A stretch of 64,000 bases of DNA from Tubiluchus corallicola (Eukaryota; Priapulida; Priapulimorpha; Priapulimorphida; Tubiluchidae): contig JAQGDQ010000009.1 in the NCBI GenBank assembly GCA_030141605.1, forward strand, positions 1,508,606 to 1,572,605, in the 5' to 3' direction. Shown one piece after another: positions 1 to 13,400 of the stretch. Under the pieces are notes generated by a model. It was not told the origin of the DNA. It saw only the letters and a program-made list of their open reading frames with translations, and searched no databases. Within the stretch, counting starts at the first letter, position 1, and each line of letters opens with the position of its first letter. Position numbers and translations under genes: made by a program.

Positions 1-55
1 AAACTAATGTCAACTTTGCCATATTTATTTTTGTTTGAAATTAAATTGTTTTTAG

Positions 56-3000
56 GCACAAGTAATAGAGCCGAGTGTGCCGGAACCATCTCTCATTTTT
101 GGAGAAGACAATTCTCCAAAGACAATTGAAGAAAATTCTAAAAATCTAGGCACTGCGCGAATGATGACTTATGTTTCACAGACTGAGTTGCTAAATAATA
201 AAAAGTCTACCAAATCGACTGCTTCAAGATCTAATGAGAGTATGGAAAAGAAACGAAGGAGAAATGCAGCAATGGAAAGTTTGTTGACGAAAAACTCAGC
301 TGATCAGAACTCGGCTTCTGTAAAGCATAGAAGTAGTTCTCTGAGTAAGTTACAAAACACCAAGTCATCACGTGTCGAAGCTGATCAAACTTTGACTATG
401 CATAAGCAAACTAGACTGTCAAATAACCAAAGTAAAACAGTATTAAGGAAACCCAGCCAGAGTGCCTCAACAAGTCAGGCAGAAACTTCTAGTAAACATG
501 TCGCAGGAATCTTGAAGAATTCTCATAACCATAAAAGAATGAGTAAAACCTCGAGTGCATCTGATCTACAAAAGCAAAAGGATGTTGACTCATCTGCATT
601 GGAGCCTTGCAATGGTCTACAACAGAAAAGTTCTGACAAAAGACTTTCTGATGCAAGTTCTCAACGTAAACACCGGGTATCGTTTCGTTCATCAACTAAA
701 CTCAGAGAAGGACTTTCACTGAATACGGTAAAAAAAGTCAAAGATAACATTATGACATCAACTCCTCAGAGTGATAACACATCAAAAATGAGAGATGTTG
801 ATCTTAGTGACGTAGAACTTGATGGTCATCATATCTGCAGACGCCAACGTACTCCATGTCAATGCACACACGAGCACACCGAGAAAAACTGCTCAAGTAA
901 GTTCTTTGAGGATGTGTCGACCGAGCCTAGCCAGCAGGATAATCACGATCGTACAAGTGTACATGAAAAGCCAGATAAGAATGATGTAGCGGAGGAGATA
1001 ACCACATCACACAATCTTCGGGAACTTCTTCGTAAGCAGGAAGAACAACTGCAGGCTTTGCAGTTGCAGGTTAAACTGCTGCAGCAGTCGCAGAAGTCAT
1101 CTACTTCGTCCAGTGCGTTAACACCGCCCACAACACCAGATATGGTAACGACCACCTCCCAAACACAGTCGTCCAACTTACTGAGTGATGTTGAAAAAAG
1201 CACTACTGTGGAAAAACCATCATCATCATCTATTTCAACAATGACTAGCCTTATATGGCCTCCCCCATGTCCCACCTGCCTAGGAGGTCTTGAAACATGT
1301 AAAACCAAAACTAGAAATGATGACAATACAGCGCCAGTTGGTAATAAGTCAAAATTAGAATCGGCAGCTTGTGGAAAACTTCAACAAATAGGACTAACAT
1401 GTTCATCCTCTGCTAAAGATGTTTCCAATGATGTCAGAAATGACGCTATTGTTAGAAAAGAAGAAAAAGTTGAAAAGAAAGGAAGTAGGCGTATGCCTGA
1501 GAATCTAATTAAGACTACATTAGAAGCTGTTAACAGATTAACAACAGAAGAGAGATTCAACAGTATGGAGACATCGCTTCATGTGGATGTGCAGAGCTTT
1601 GTGGACTCTTCTTGGTAATCTTACAAAGTTTCTTCAGTTTTTTTCTCTACTTTCTACTGAATTTCATAAATATAATTACATATAAGAGCGAATGGTTATA
1701 GTGTGTACTTTGCAACCAAGGTAAAACAGTGCCAAGGCAGGTCAGAGAATGGATGGGTAATCACCTTGTTAATATTCATTCTGGGTGTTTTTACTCGCCA
1801 TACTGACTGCCTATTTATATCTTTTAAACATGTTCACTGGTTCAGTGTCTCATCTTAGATGGTTAGTTTTGGTAATAAGCTAAACTCTGATCTATGGAGT
1901 GAGATGTGCTATTTAGTGGTTTTTTGCTGGATCTCAAACTATATGAAAATTAATATCAAATATATCAGCAAACAGTTTATATTAGGAAGCAGGTTTGTGA
2001 TCCGAGTTAAACAGAAAACTTGCATTACTGTTTAGGTGTATCAAAATGTACGTTTCCATTGTAATTATAATTCTGTTTAGCTGTTTGTAAAATGTAACGG
2101 AAAAACCACAATTAACTTATTCTTAAAGGAATAGGTGTTTTTAGACCATCGCTTATATTGATTTGTCTAAAATGTACAATTTATTATCTATAATCATTAC
2201 CAAAGTGGTTCTTTAACTTAAATAATGGTTTAGAAATTAAATAATAGTCTGCACGGACATAGTTAGTGATGGACATATGATTGGGAACATGAAGATTGCC
2301 ATACGTGCTGCTGTCTTGCAGTGATGTTGAGATACAAAAACTTTTAAAGTGTCAAGTTTATTACTGGGCTAAAGTATGATTTAGTAAGGGGGTTTCTATA
2401 GACACGATTTGTGTGAGTGGTCTTCCATCGACAAGGAAGTAATATTGAAGGACGGGCATTCTTGAAAAACAATATTGTTCTGTTAGTTATTTTAGACCAT
2501 AAACCACACTTTGACTTATGACCTAAGACTGGGTAAAGTTTCCTTTAAATAGGATGCATTTGCATTTAAAGTGGTTGAATTCTTGTGTAGTTCGAGACAC
2601 TAAAGTTAGCCTGTGTTGTTACACTGTAGTGCGACTCACACATTAATATTTTCCTTTATTTAAGATTTTGAGCTATTGTCACCAGCCAAAAGATTTGGTG
2701 CTTTTGCAAGCTGTCCACATCACAATTAATAGGTGATGTCAGTCATTTTTTGTGAAATGCAATTTAATAACCCCTGTGTCTCTATTAATTATTAGCACGA
2801 CAAGAAGTGGTTCGGAAATTACCAGCCCTATACTGGGAGAGAGTGCCAGTATGCGTGCAGATCAGCTTGCTGAAAGTCCTAACTCTGACAATGGTGGCAA
2901 TGAAGATGTATTTGTTAATACGAATCATCCACACTTCTATCGTAATATCATGGTGAGAAAATGATCAGTTGGGCACAGAATATTTTCACTTTTGTTTTCA

Positions 3001-4636
3001 TTGTTCATAAATACATTAGAACAAACAGTTTACTTGATAATACTTTTGTAATTGTAATAAATGTGGCACATGTAATAGTATTTAAGACAAAAGTGTAACA
3101 GTCAAAAATATAATTGCAGCAGGTTGTTGCACAATTTAACCTGGTCACTCTTTCAATGTGCCCATAGTAGGTTGCTCCTAGATGGAGTCCATTTGGTAAT
3201 GACTGTTACATATTACTGATTAAATAATAAGAATATTGCAGACTTACAAAAACATTAACTTTTGAACAAGAGGAATTGTAAATTTGTAGTATATTTGATA
3301 ATGTACGTTTAAATTACTTTCAATCGTTTGGCTTTTTCTTTTTTAGGACAAAATCCATAAATTTTTAACTCCAAAGAATGTGGAGGCAGATGAAACGAAA
3401 CAGCAACAAGCATCTCTTCCAGTACTTACTCCTCAACAAGCTAACGAACAATTTCATACAAGAACCCAGTCTGAACCATCACTCAGTAACATTGCTTGTG
3501 ACGAGGCTAACAATAAATCGTATGTTTGTTTTACTTTACAATCAGTGTAAATTGAATTCTTAATACTGACATGAACAAAAACTGTGATGCAGTTTCATTT
3601 TATAACTGCGTCACAAATCACTTGCAATCGTTAACATTGTATCATTAAGTGTAGTTATGCATTCATCCGTTTAAATGGATCTATATGTGCATTACTGAAG
3701 AACAAATAACAGGTAACTGGAGTACTTGTGCCCATCACTTGTGTAGTAGTGCAAATTGTTGAACACTATTTTTGTTGTTGAGCAGTTGTCGTAATGGAGA
3801 TGCCTAGAATGTTCTTAGGTAGAGTTATTACAAGACTAATAGAAATCACTATTCTGTATTACTTTCTCTCATCGATTATAATGCCCATTTCATTACATCA
3901 TATACAAAAACTAGAAATTTGTAAGTTGATAATTCTGTGGCCATAATTTGTGTATCCTTATTTTTCTTAGAAGTGACTCACATACGGAATACATTGTGCC
4001 ACCAAGGCTCCAGTATGTATCATTGATGCAAGACATATCCAATACTGATACCAGTACACAAATTAATACCTTAGCTGCTAAGTACCTAGGAGGTAAGAAT
4101 GTCACACCACAGCGAAGCACAGGCACGCTACTCAGAAAAGCTCTAACAGAGGGTGCTACATGCAGTTATGGTAATTGTTTAAATACAGTTTTTATTTGGC
4201 ACGGGTCTCACTTGTGCATTGTGACTAAATAGTGTAAGAGTAAACCAGACCCTATGAACTACAACTGGAAGTAAAAACGAGTAACAATAAAATCTGTCAC
4301 ATTGATTTCACCTAAGAAAAGATGTTGCAGAAAAATAAGTTTATTAAAAATTTATATTGCATTCTTGCAGGTTCTTCTGACATAACATTGTATGGAATGA
4401 GCAGCAAAGACCTGTCATTAGCAACAAACAGATACATGATCAAGCACGGTCTTATTCCAAATCCTATTAAATCAGCAGATAAAATAGAAGACACAAACAC
4501 CCACCTAGTACAAACACAAGCGATTCATTCCAAAATGACACCATTATCTGCTATGCCTCCTAAACTGCAGAAAGGCAAGGACACAGTGCAAATATTGGAC
4601 ATCAGTAAATTAAAAGAAATGCCAAAACTTCTATAG
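56..4636 (+). CDS. STIL: STIL (centriole duplication scaffold), 3' part, five exons
   Basis: Exons: 56-1614, 2796-2952, 3347-3519, 3971-4170 and 4371-4636 (TAG stop). Splice phases agree throughout. The 5' exons lie off the left edge, and the first exon opens after a tttttag acceptor. STIL/Ana2 is the centriole assembly scaffold that binds PLK4 and SAS-6. The first exon is low-complexity and Ser/Thr-rich. It holds a coiled coil at about nt 1012-1095 (NLRELLRKQEEQLQALQLQV), matching the family's PLK4-binding and oligomerisation helix. Exons 4-5 carry the C-terminal STAN-like region: INTLAAKYLG, then SLATNRYMIKHGLI, the family's ATxxYMxxYGL-type signature. Exon 1 also has a KHRVSF stretch (a PP1-docking RVxF pattern) and two Cys/His clusters. 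The intron at 1615-2795 shows nothing recognisable. The assignment rests on the coiled coil plus the STAN-like motif; the rest diverges quickly in this family. Confidence 0.86.
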
Positions 4637-5127
4637 AGAGTGAGGTAATAGTTTCTTTTGTTCTCGTGACTGATAGGCTCCGAGTTTTTGTGAATTGAAG
4701 TAAATTATTGCTGTTCCATTTATTATGTAGCAGGTATAATTAATTTTTTATTTGACAAAGACAATAAATAGTGGAGATTCCTGAAATTAACTCATGAAAT
4801 TTGTAAATAATGTGCTGTTACTTATGTGTACACTGAACAATAAATTTAATTTATTTTGTGTGATAATAAACTTCTTGTTTTTATCAATTTTTTTGGTTAT
4901 GTTGTGTTGTAGTTCAAGGTATCTGGTAAGTGTCATTGAAGTAGTGAAACTGAAATGGGCTTGTTTGTAAATGTGCAACATAATTTCTCCGCATTTATAG
5001 ACCAGCAGTTCATAACAATGAAAGCTCAGATCCCACAGAAAAAAGTGAAACTGTCAATAGATTGTTGATATGATGAATGAACATATCTCATGTTTCAACT
5101 TGTAAAACAAAACACTTTATTCTTTTT
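4637..5127. other. tail-to-tail intergenic region STIL / UTP15
   Basis: This 491-bp gap separates the stop codons of two convergent genes. Plus-strand AATAAA hexamers at 4763, 4839 and 4865 are candidate STIL poly(A) signals. On the minus strand, AATAAA at 5116-5121 lies only seven bases past the UTP15 stop. No coding sequence is seen. Confidence 0.6.
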
Positions 5128-8100
5128 TTAAGACTTATCGTTTTGCACACTGCCTGCATTATCACCAGTGTTCTTATCATCTATTCTTGCAGTAAGACTG
5201 TTATTATCTACATCACTGCTATTTGCTACTGCAAATATGCAGTCAATGGCACCAAGTAATTCTGGGATTCTTTCCATGAACTCTTCTTCTGCTGTAACAG
5301 CCTTCTGTAACCGCTGGAATAGCCCACGAACTTCTGGGTCCTCACACATGGTTAACCGAGAAACATCTAACAGCGCACTTGTGACATCAATTATGGTTGG
5401 CATAAATGCTGGGTTTGTAATGTGCTTTATCAAGAAGTTTATTAGAGGTTTAAGAGAAGCGAAATCTCTACCTGCTAATGCTTGTCTAATTCCGTCACGT
5501 CGTATCAATTCCTGCATTACTGAAACAGCCACTTCAGGTTTTTTCTCAAACTGGTAACTTGAAAGCACCGAGTCTAATGCTTTTGTCGATTCAAACCTTT
5601 TCATGTGTTTGTCATGCTTGTACAGCACATTCTTGAACTGGTATTTAACAACAGACTCCTCATTGTAATTTGGCAAATGTGCATTGGCTCTTGATATGTT
5701 CTGGTAAGACCTTTTCTTCGCTAACTTCCTTTTTCGCTGTTGCTCTACAACGTTAGTTGGAGTACGTCTGTGCTGAATTGAAACGAGGCCATCGGCTAAT
5801 CCAACGGCCATTGTTTTGTCATCTGCTGATATTCCCATGCTTAATACTGCTGTCGAATAGTTAAGCGTGTGCACAACTTTGTAGTTGGAGATGTCGTATA
5901 TCTTTACAAGCCTGGAACAAGACACATACTTTAATAAATCACATGCCCTTGGGCAAGTCAACAGCTAGCAGCTAAGGATGGACTCAATTTTCAGCTGTGA
6001 ATACAGTTTTGTTAGCCTCCATTTTGATTTAGAAATTATACCAACAAAAATCACTCAGAAGTTCAGTTAAATATTAACTGAACTTACTGTTACATACCTT
6101 AAAAAAATCAATGCCAGATCAGTGCTCAATGCTCAACACTTGTACTTCAACAAAGCGTGCATATGTGTTAATCACTTCAAATGCCAAACACAAGCAGCAA
6201 AAACATAGAATGACACCGAAATTTGAAAGCTGGGGATCTGAATTTAACCTGGCGGCTCATAAAATGGCTTTCCTTTCAAAACACTAACTAAACGGAAAAA
6301 TTATATAACAAATACTTACACAAAAATGGTGACTGCAAAAGTTTTAGCCATTAGACCTACATGAGAAGAATGAGAGTATGAAATGTATTGATGAAGTACT
6401 ATACCTGTCCAGTGATCCTGTCAAAAGACGCTGCTGATTACTAGCTAAACACATGCATGTGACAGTTTTGTGATGATTCACTAATTTGACCAACAGTTTC
6501 TTATTAAATGCATCCCATACATGGACTGAATTACCACCAGCTGACAGAAATACGCTGCCAGTCGGAAAAAATAAAACACTTTCAACTGGCATGCCATGAT
6601 CGACTGTCATAATACATTCTCTAGTCCGAGTATCATACATCTTGACTTTATGGTCATAACTTCCAGACAGGATAACATCGGGGCTCATCTGGCACACGGC
6701 ACCAGCTCTTATATAATCATCATGCCCAGTCAATCTTACTACTTCTTTCTCGGTTGGAATGTCATAGCAACGAACTGTTTTATCATCAGAGAATGATGCC
6801 ACTTGCGTACTCAATGGTACGAACTTCACAACACGAACAGAATCTGTGTGGCCCTTAAAAACTCGTAAAAGAGATTTAACATTGGCGACGTCAAATAACT
6901 TTACCACGCCTTCAGCACCACCTGCAGCTAAAATTTTACCATCGACTCGATAACATCCACCGTAGGCTGTATCTTTGAACCGGGTAACAGTGTGCAAAAC
7001 ATTGTTACTAGAAGAACTGTAGATAGAAACCTGAAATAAGATTACAGTCAAAATAAGTTATTCAACTCATTTTAAATACAGCATTTATAGAATTAAACAA
7101 TGAATACTGATTACTTCATAGCTGTTGCATTTCATTAAATGTGTGCCACTTTAACTGAATTAGTGAATTTACCATGAATTATATACGCATATACATTACT
7201 GATATATGCCATGCGCTGCTGAACAATAATGTTTAACAGATTAGCAGACTCTCTAATGACACACCAATCGACCCATATTTGCACTTTTAAAGAAACCCAT
7301 CAAAAGAGATAATTTTTGTAATATTATGCAAACAGAAAAAAGAAAAAAATCACATCTAAGCACGTGGTCCTGTACACTAAACCATTTTTTACATACAGAA
7401 ACAAAAGCCTAACTTGAGCATAGCTCATACTTTACCTGTGCTTACGAATACTAAAGATTAAGTTATGACAAGTTACTTGTATAATGTTTGTCCAGATCGT
7501 AAAAAAATCATATTACATGTTACAGGTTCAAAATGAAGTTGAACTTATGAAGTCACATATGTTTTTTATACACTTCGGCACACAGCATGCTGGAAAACAC
7601 TCGAAGGCTGGGCCTACTCAAATAGATGTTTGCGACATGAACAAATCCTGACTGATTATCAAGGATATACCTCTAAGATGAATCACTGATTTTGCAAAAG
7701 CAGCATGAAATGTGGGAACTCCACCACTAGACGACAGACCATGTCACGCTGAGCTTTATTTGGACATTTTCACTGCCAAGTTTTGCTTCTCACATGTTGT
7801 TTATGAAATACAGTGAGATATCAATATACTCTTCATGGAAATCTGATTAACGAATGAAGTTGATAGACTCAATCAAGTACCTCGGTGGCAATACCTCTCA
7901 CAATTGCAGATGGACTAATTATGCACACCGGAACTTCTTCAGCTAATTCCAGTTCAGGCTTTGTATGATAAAATATTAACATTAAAAACATATAGATTAA
8001 AGAATGCACATACACAAGTCTTGTGCACCTGAAGATCTGTATATTGTCAGTTTGGTTACAAAGTTGGAGTAAGCTTAGAGAAGAGCTACAAGGTTTACCT

Positions 8101-8954
8101 AGAACCAGTTATAGGAAAGTATCGAGTGTGACTGCTATGACTAACCTGAACTGGTGTCCACTAGCTGAGCAATGCAAGATGCAACAACCTGGTAGCTGTC
8201 GACATCCTTTCCACCTATTTCTTCACATGAAGAATGTAACAATATTCCACTTGAAATTATATATTCCATTCATTATCCCACATACTGTGAGTGGAACCAC
8301 TTACCCAAGCCAAGGGTCCAGCGTTGTAGTACCGACTTGTTTAAGAATGGTATACACTCCATCTAAACTGGACTAAGCTGCTCCACTACGTTTAACGCGG
8401 TGTATGGTGTAGCGCTCCTACCCTGAGTCGCCTGGGGATTTTCTTTTATCACTGCACCAGTGGATAAAATTTTTGCGCTGGCATGGCATTCGCAAGGCTG
8501 AAAGCCATGTGTTACAGCCTTCAATTTAATATGTGTTGACATATTACCACTAACATTAATGTATATTTAGTTAAATTTATAGGGGTGACTAGACTAGAAG
8601 ATCGTATGGTTTGTTCTACTCCGCCTCTATAATTATTTATTAAACTATACGTATATGATAATAAAAGTATATGGTAATATTATTAACGTGAAAGGGGCAA
8701 ATCAATAGAATTGCATTGACGTGAATATCGAGTTCATGTTACATTATTAAGAAAAAGTATTGACCTACCTTCAAAGAATTCGTTACGGCAAAATTGTAAG
8801 GCTGAATTGGAGAAAAATTTACGCATGATATCGCTCCGGATTCCTTTGCGTATATTGGTACGTCAAACGCTTTCCAATATAATTTTTCTGGTGTGAGGTC
8901 TTCAAAGGCTTTACTAGACTTTGAAATATAAGTTGGTTTATAGGAAGCGGCCAT
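5128..8954 (-). CDS. UTP15: UTP15, U3 snoRNP / SSU processome WD40 protein
   Basis: Three minus-strand exons: 8769-8954 (ATG at 8954), 6405-7030 and 5128-5911 (TAA). They give 531 aa against 518 in human. UTP15 is a subunit of the t-UTP/UTP-A complex in the nucleolus, needed for pre-rRNA transcription and 18S processing. The N-terminus shows the family pattern LYWKAFDVP, then GAISCVNFSP and YNFAV. Exon 2 carries the WD40 blades, with RFKDTAYGGCY, VKLFDV, FKGHTDSVRVVKF, ILSGSYDHKVKMYD, GMPVESVLFFP and NHHKTVTCMCL. Exon 3 finishes the propeller and carries the C-terminal UTP15 domain (from about residue 340), including ALDSVLSSYQFEKKPEVAVS and ALAGRDFASLKPLINFLIKH. It appears intact, with no frameshift. 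The introns at 5912-6404 and 7031-8768 contain nothing I recognise. Confidence 0.97.
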
Positions 8955-10405
8955 GTTTGCAACTGTGCAACAGACTGAACTAAACGAGCAGCCTAAACAA
9001 AGGATAGAGATAGAAACACTTTTTCTAAACTTTGGCCTAAAAAGGAATTTGGTTTCATTTTGTTTTCTTTCCGGTGATATTCTAACCGAAAACAATAGCA
9101 GGGAAGTGAAAAATAGCAATAGTTTTAAATGTAGTGATAAAAACTGATCATAGCATACCGCTGTCACATAACTGACAGAAACATACCATAACAAAATGAA
9201 ATAAATAATATTAATATTGTGAATTAAAGAGGTGATTTAAGGGATGGCCACTCGCCAGAACACCCACAGAAGATTTGCTATGCTAGCTTGCTAGAACCAG
9301 AAAAAGAATTATTCTTACTTACGTATATAATAAAATTGATTTCCCTGGTAGAATTTGAGGTCTTGTTACTGGTGTAGCGCATTGTCTTTTCAATTGTAAT
9401 GCCAAGAGACGGACATGTGGAAAGCCTGCATATCTGATCCACAGTATGTTTCTCATGAGCTGTTTTTGCCATAATCGAATGCAATTATTGTACATACAAC
9501 GTGGCATTCGTTGTTGCCTTCGTTTTTTTTGTAAGAGTCTAGCGATTTCTCTCTGCGCATACATGGCATTTAAACCTTTGTTGTAGTTGAACTTTTTACC
9601 CTGGAATACAAAAGCAACGAGTAATAGCACAGGAGAATTTGTTACATCAAAGTATTGCTGCATCATCAGAGAATTTATCACGCTCTCAGTACATGGTTTG
9701 TAATTTTATATCAGATCTATTGAGCCAGACTTGGCAGCCTGCAATATTAGAGAGTATTTATTGGAGATTCAAACAGATGCAGGGTTGAACTTAACATTTT
9801 CCAAAACACCTTGCAGGTTTTATAAACGTTGTGTCATCTTGAATTGCAGTTGTATTTTCAAACAAAACAATGGTGTATTCTTAACTGATGTTAACTTCTA
9901 TTCAGTCTATTGAACTTCTGTCAGGGTAGCTCCAGAAATTGTGTTATCAGAATTGAAGTTGAGAGTAATTTCCATGTTATACAGATCAGTTCAATCTGTT
10001 ATGTTATATCTCTTAAGAGTGTGCAAGGCATATGAGAAGCTTCCACAGAAAATATTAGGGGGCTTGAGGGCATAATAAAGTGTCTGCTCATTTGACAATA
10101 CTTTGACCTTTTAAATTATTGTGTTATTACTCGTTTCATTTGGCACCTTTTTGGCAAACTGTTACACTAGGTCAGAGCAGGTCCAGCATTACAAATTTCA
10201 ATACTGCCCAAACGCTGTAGAATGCTTATAATATTTTTTAAATTTTTATTTATTTATTTATTATTTTTGTTACTATTTTGATTAGACTTGATTCTTTTAG
10301 TCAATAAAGTGGATAAAATAAAATTGTTACGTTTTTCTGGTTCTGATCGTGATGCAGGTCGATTAATTTCGTCTTGACCCAAGAAACTGTACCTATTTTT
10401 ACAAT
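8955..10405. other. divergent intergenic region UTP15 / MMACHC
   Basis: This 1.45-kb region lies between two divergently transcribed start codons and so should hold both promoters. No TATA box or CpG-dense block is obvious. A minus-strand open frame at about 9319-9600 is preceded by a CAG acceptor-like site and has a basic stretch (RLLQKKRRQQRMPR). I cannot match it to a family and do not call it a gene. A leftward 5'-UTR exon of UTP15 or a degraded transposon is possible. Confidence 0.4.
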
Positions 10406-13400
10406 ATGTCTGCGCCCTTAGAGGACTTGGAAACAGTGATACACAATTTGAAAGACATACTGTCTCCAAGTGGGTTTGAAAGCTACCCGTTTAAGGTAAG
10501 TTATTTTGTCGCCTTCAGCTATTGAATTACTCTGAGTTTACCCTAAGTTTTATGGAAAAATATTTTGGTGCAAATTTTATCACTACTTTGTAACTATCTA
10601 CAAGTACAATAAGTCTTGTGAGATAAGGTTATAGATGTTACTGAAGTATGTTCAATCAAACAATCAATCAATTTATTTCACTCCAGCAATACATATACAG
10701 TACATCAACATACAATATTATTGAAACAAAAAGAAACAGTATAGGTAAAAAAAACGTTGATGAAGTCAAAATAACCAAATAAAAGAGTTGCTGTATGATA
10801 CCTTGAAAGCTCGGCTTGTTAAGGTGGCACAAATGAGTGAATGAAAGAATGGTTAGGGTTAGTAGACATGATGGAATGGGAAAAAATAGTAAGATTAGGG
10901 ATAGGAAGAAGGAAAAGAGGAGAAGAAACGACCACAGTGTATGTTTAATTTACATAGATATATATTAAAATAGCATTATAATTGATTGGAGGCCATATAT
11001 TGCGACTGCATGAGACATGGAACCATTAAAATTGTATTATAAGTATGAATCAAAAATGGTCCTTTTCAAGTACTTTTTGAAACTATAAATAGTTTTGTGT
11101 ATTTTTACTTTGGCACTTTTTTTATTCCAGTTATTGGGGGCTGTGAATGCCTGGCACTATTAGTACGACAGTAAGGGACATGATATTCGTTGAACCTTGT
11201 AAAGTAATGTTTAAGATTTGCTGTAATGGGATTTGCAAAGGAAGTGGGAAACAAGTTGTAGTATGTCTTGTACATATAAATAGACAAGTGATATATAACC
11301 AAGTCTTCGAGAATTATTATACCGCATTCATTAAATAAGGACATACCAACAATGGTACGTTTAGATAAATTGTTTAATATTCTTATAAACTTTCTTTGAT
11401 GCCTAGATAAGCTTATTAAGTTGGACGAATAAGATGTACCCCATATAATGCAGCAATATGTTAGGTATGGTAATACCAATGAATTATAAAGTGTTATAAG
11501 ATGAGATCTGTGTAATTTATTTTTAATAAAATTAATTATTCCCAGATTCTTAGCAATTTTTAAACTGATAGAATTGATATGTAGTTTCAGTCAAGATTTT
11601 CATTAATTACAACGCCTAAGAATTTTATATTTGGAACTCTTTCGATTGCCTGTCCTTCAATGAATAAGTTAATGTCATTCGGGAGCCTCTTATTTATAGA
11701 GTGAAATACAATGCATTTTGTTTTAGTTGGATTCAATGACAATTTGTTTGCTTTAAACCAATCAGCTATTAAAGGAAGTTTATTATTTATTTCAGGCACA
11801 GAGTAAGATTGTAAATCAAAAAATAATGTGGTGTCATCTGCACATTGAAATAGGTTATTGTTGGTTAAGACATGCGACAGTGCTACTGCATTTTACCCGC
11901 AGCAACTTAAGAACAAGTCCGGTCGCTACCGCTAACTGTGCATTATAGATGTTATTCATGGTTGTTATAGTACAAATGACTAATATCTATTAGAGGTTTT
12001 ATTTAACTTTAAGAGTTACATTAGTGGCATTATTAGAATTGAGCAAAACGCAGGCGTTCTGAATTTGAAGTTCTATTGGCATTGTTGGTGTATGCTAGAG
12101 TTCAGTGAAGTGTTTGACTGAGTTTGGCCCACTAAGTGGGTAATACTAATAGTAATGAAAATGATTTTCTTACAATGGCATTGTTATATAGCGTTTCTGT
12201 TTGCATTCAAGTGTGTGTAGGTGCAATATTATAACTTTTTACAAATTTCTTGTGAAGAATTTAATAGGTGAGAGACCAAAGGGAAAAACAAGTAACAGGC
12301 ATATTTAGCGTAGAAAAATGAGAAACAGCAGTGGAGCAGGTATTGTGACAAAACTGTAGGCATTCACGGACCAATAACTATACACTTCCTTTCACGTCAC
12401 GATACTTCAAGTCAGTTTCAACTTATAAGTTATTATTAACAAATCATTATTTTCATACTAAGATGTTTTACATGTGACTGATTACATATACCGTGACCAC
12501 AATCAGAGAAATCGGAGATAGTACTGAAAACCCTTTAAACAGAAAGTGCACCAAATAGAGGATATAAGATATCTGCAAATGTTGAGAAATGTTTCAAATA
12601 AATCTTGATGTCTGCAAGTTCAACGTCTTGCCGATCAGCAAATATCAAGCATCCAACTATTTCTTTAGGCCGGAAAAATCTAGAATTGGGTGGCAAAGTT
12701 TCCTCATGTTCATATTTCCTCTTTACTATTAATGTCAAGTTACAGAAGCATTGCCAAGAAATCATCATGCCTGCATTTAGAGCTCTGGTGGTTTGTCCAT
12801 GAGATACTTCATTCATGCACTTTCTACAAGTGGAAAATCGTAGTATGCAAAGCACTGATCACACCCAAACTGGATGTATCAACCAATGCTTTGCATCCAT
12901 CGTACACCATCATCAAGGGATAAGGCAGTTTTGGTGTCGAAAATCAATGTTACAACAAAATTATAATGTGCAAGTACATTAGTTTGGGTTAGCTAGTGCC
13001 TGAAACCACCAAATTACTTTTACAAATTCTGTTAACATATTTGCTTTTACCATATCCACCATATTACAGCATACAGTAAACAAATTTGAAAACAGAAGTC
13101 TATAATGTTGGATATGTCCATCATGTCATGTATGGAGGGGTATATCATTTAGAATTCAATAAAAATTGTTTGCGATACACGTTCAAGATATTTGATTATT
13201 GTTGCTTTTACAGGTTGGTCAATACAATGAATGTGTGGACGCGGTGTTTAAGCTGAACTACCATCCTGAAACATTGGCATTTGTAATCATCAGCACACCA
13301 CATATGTTTGAAAAAGCATTTAAAGAATTTATAACTAGACAGGAATGTGTTGGGGTTCGTGATCCAATTGATGAATGTGTTGCTTATCATTTCGACAAAA

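Noticed and set aside
943-1326. 127-codon minus-strand frame opposite STIL exon 1
   Set aside because: Antisense shadow of a Ser/Thr-rich coding exon with no splice or family support.
8023-8376. 117-codon plus-strand frame in UTP15 intron 1
   Set aside because: No domain pattern, no splice context, antisense to UTP15.
12535-12855. 106-codon minus-strand frame in MMACHC intron 1
   Set aside because: No family match and overlapping plus-strand frames of similar length; at best an unrecognised transposon remnant.
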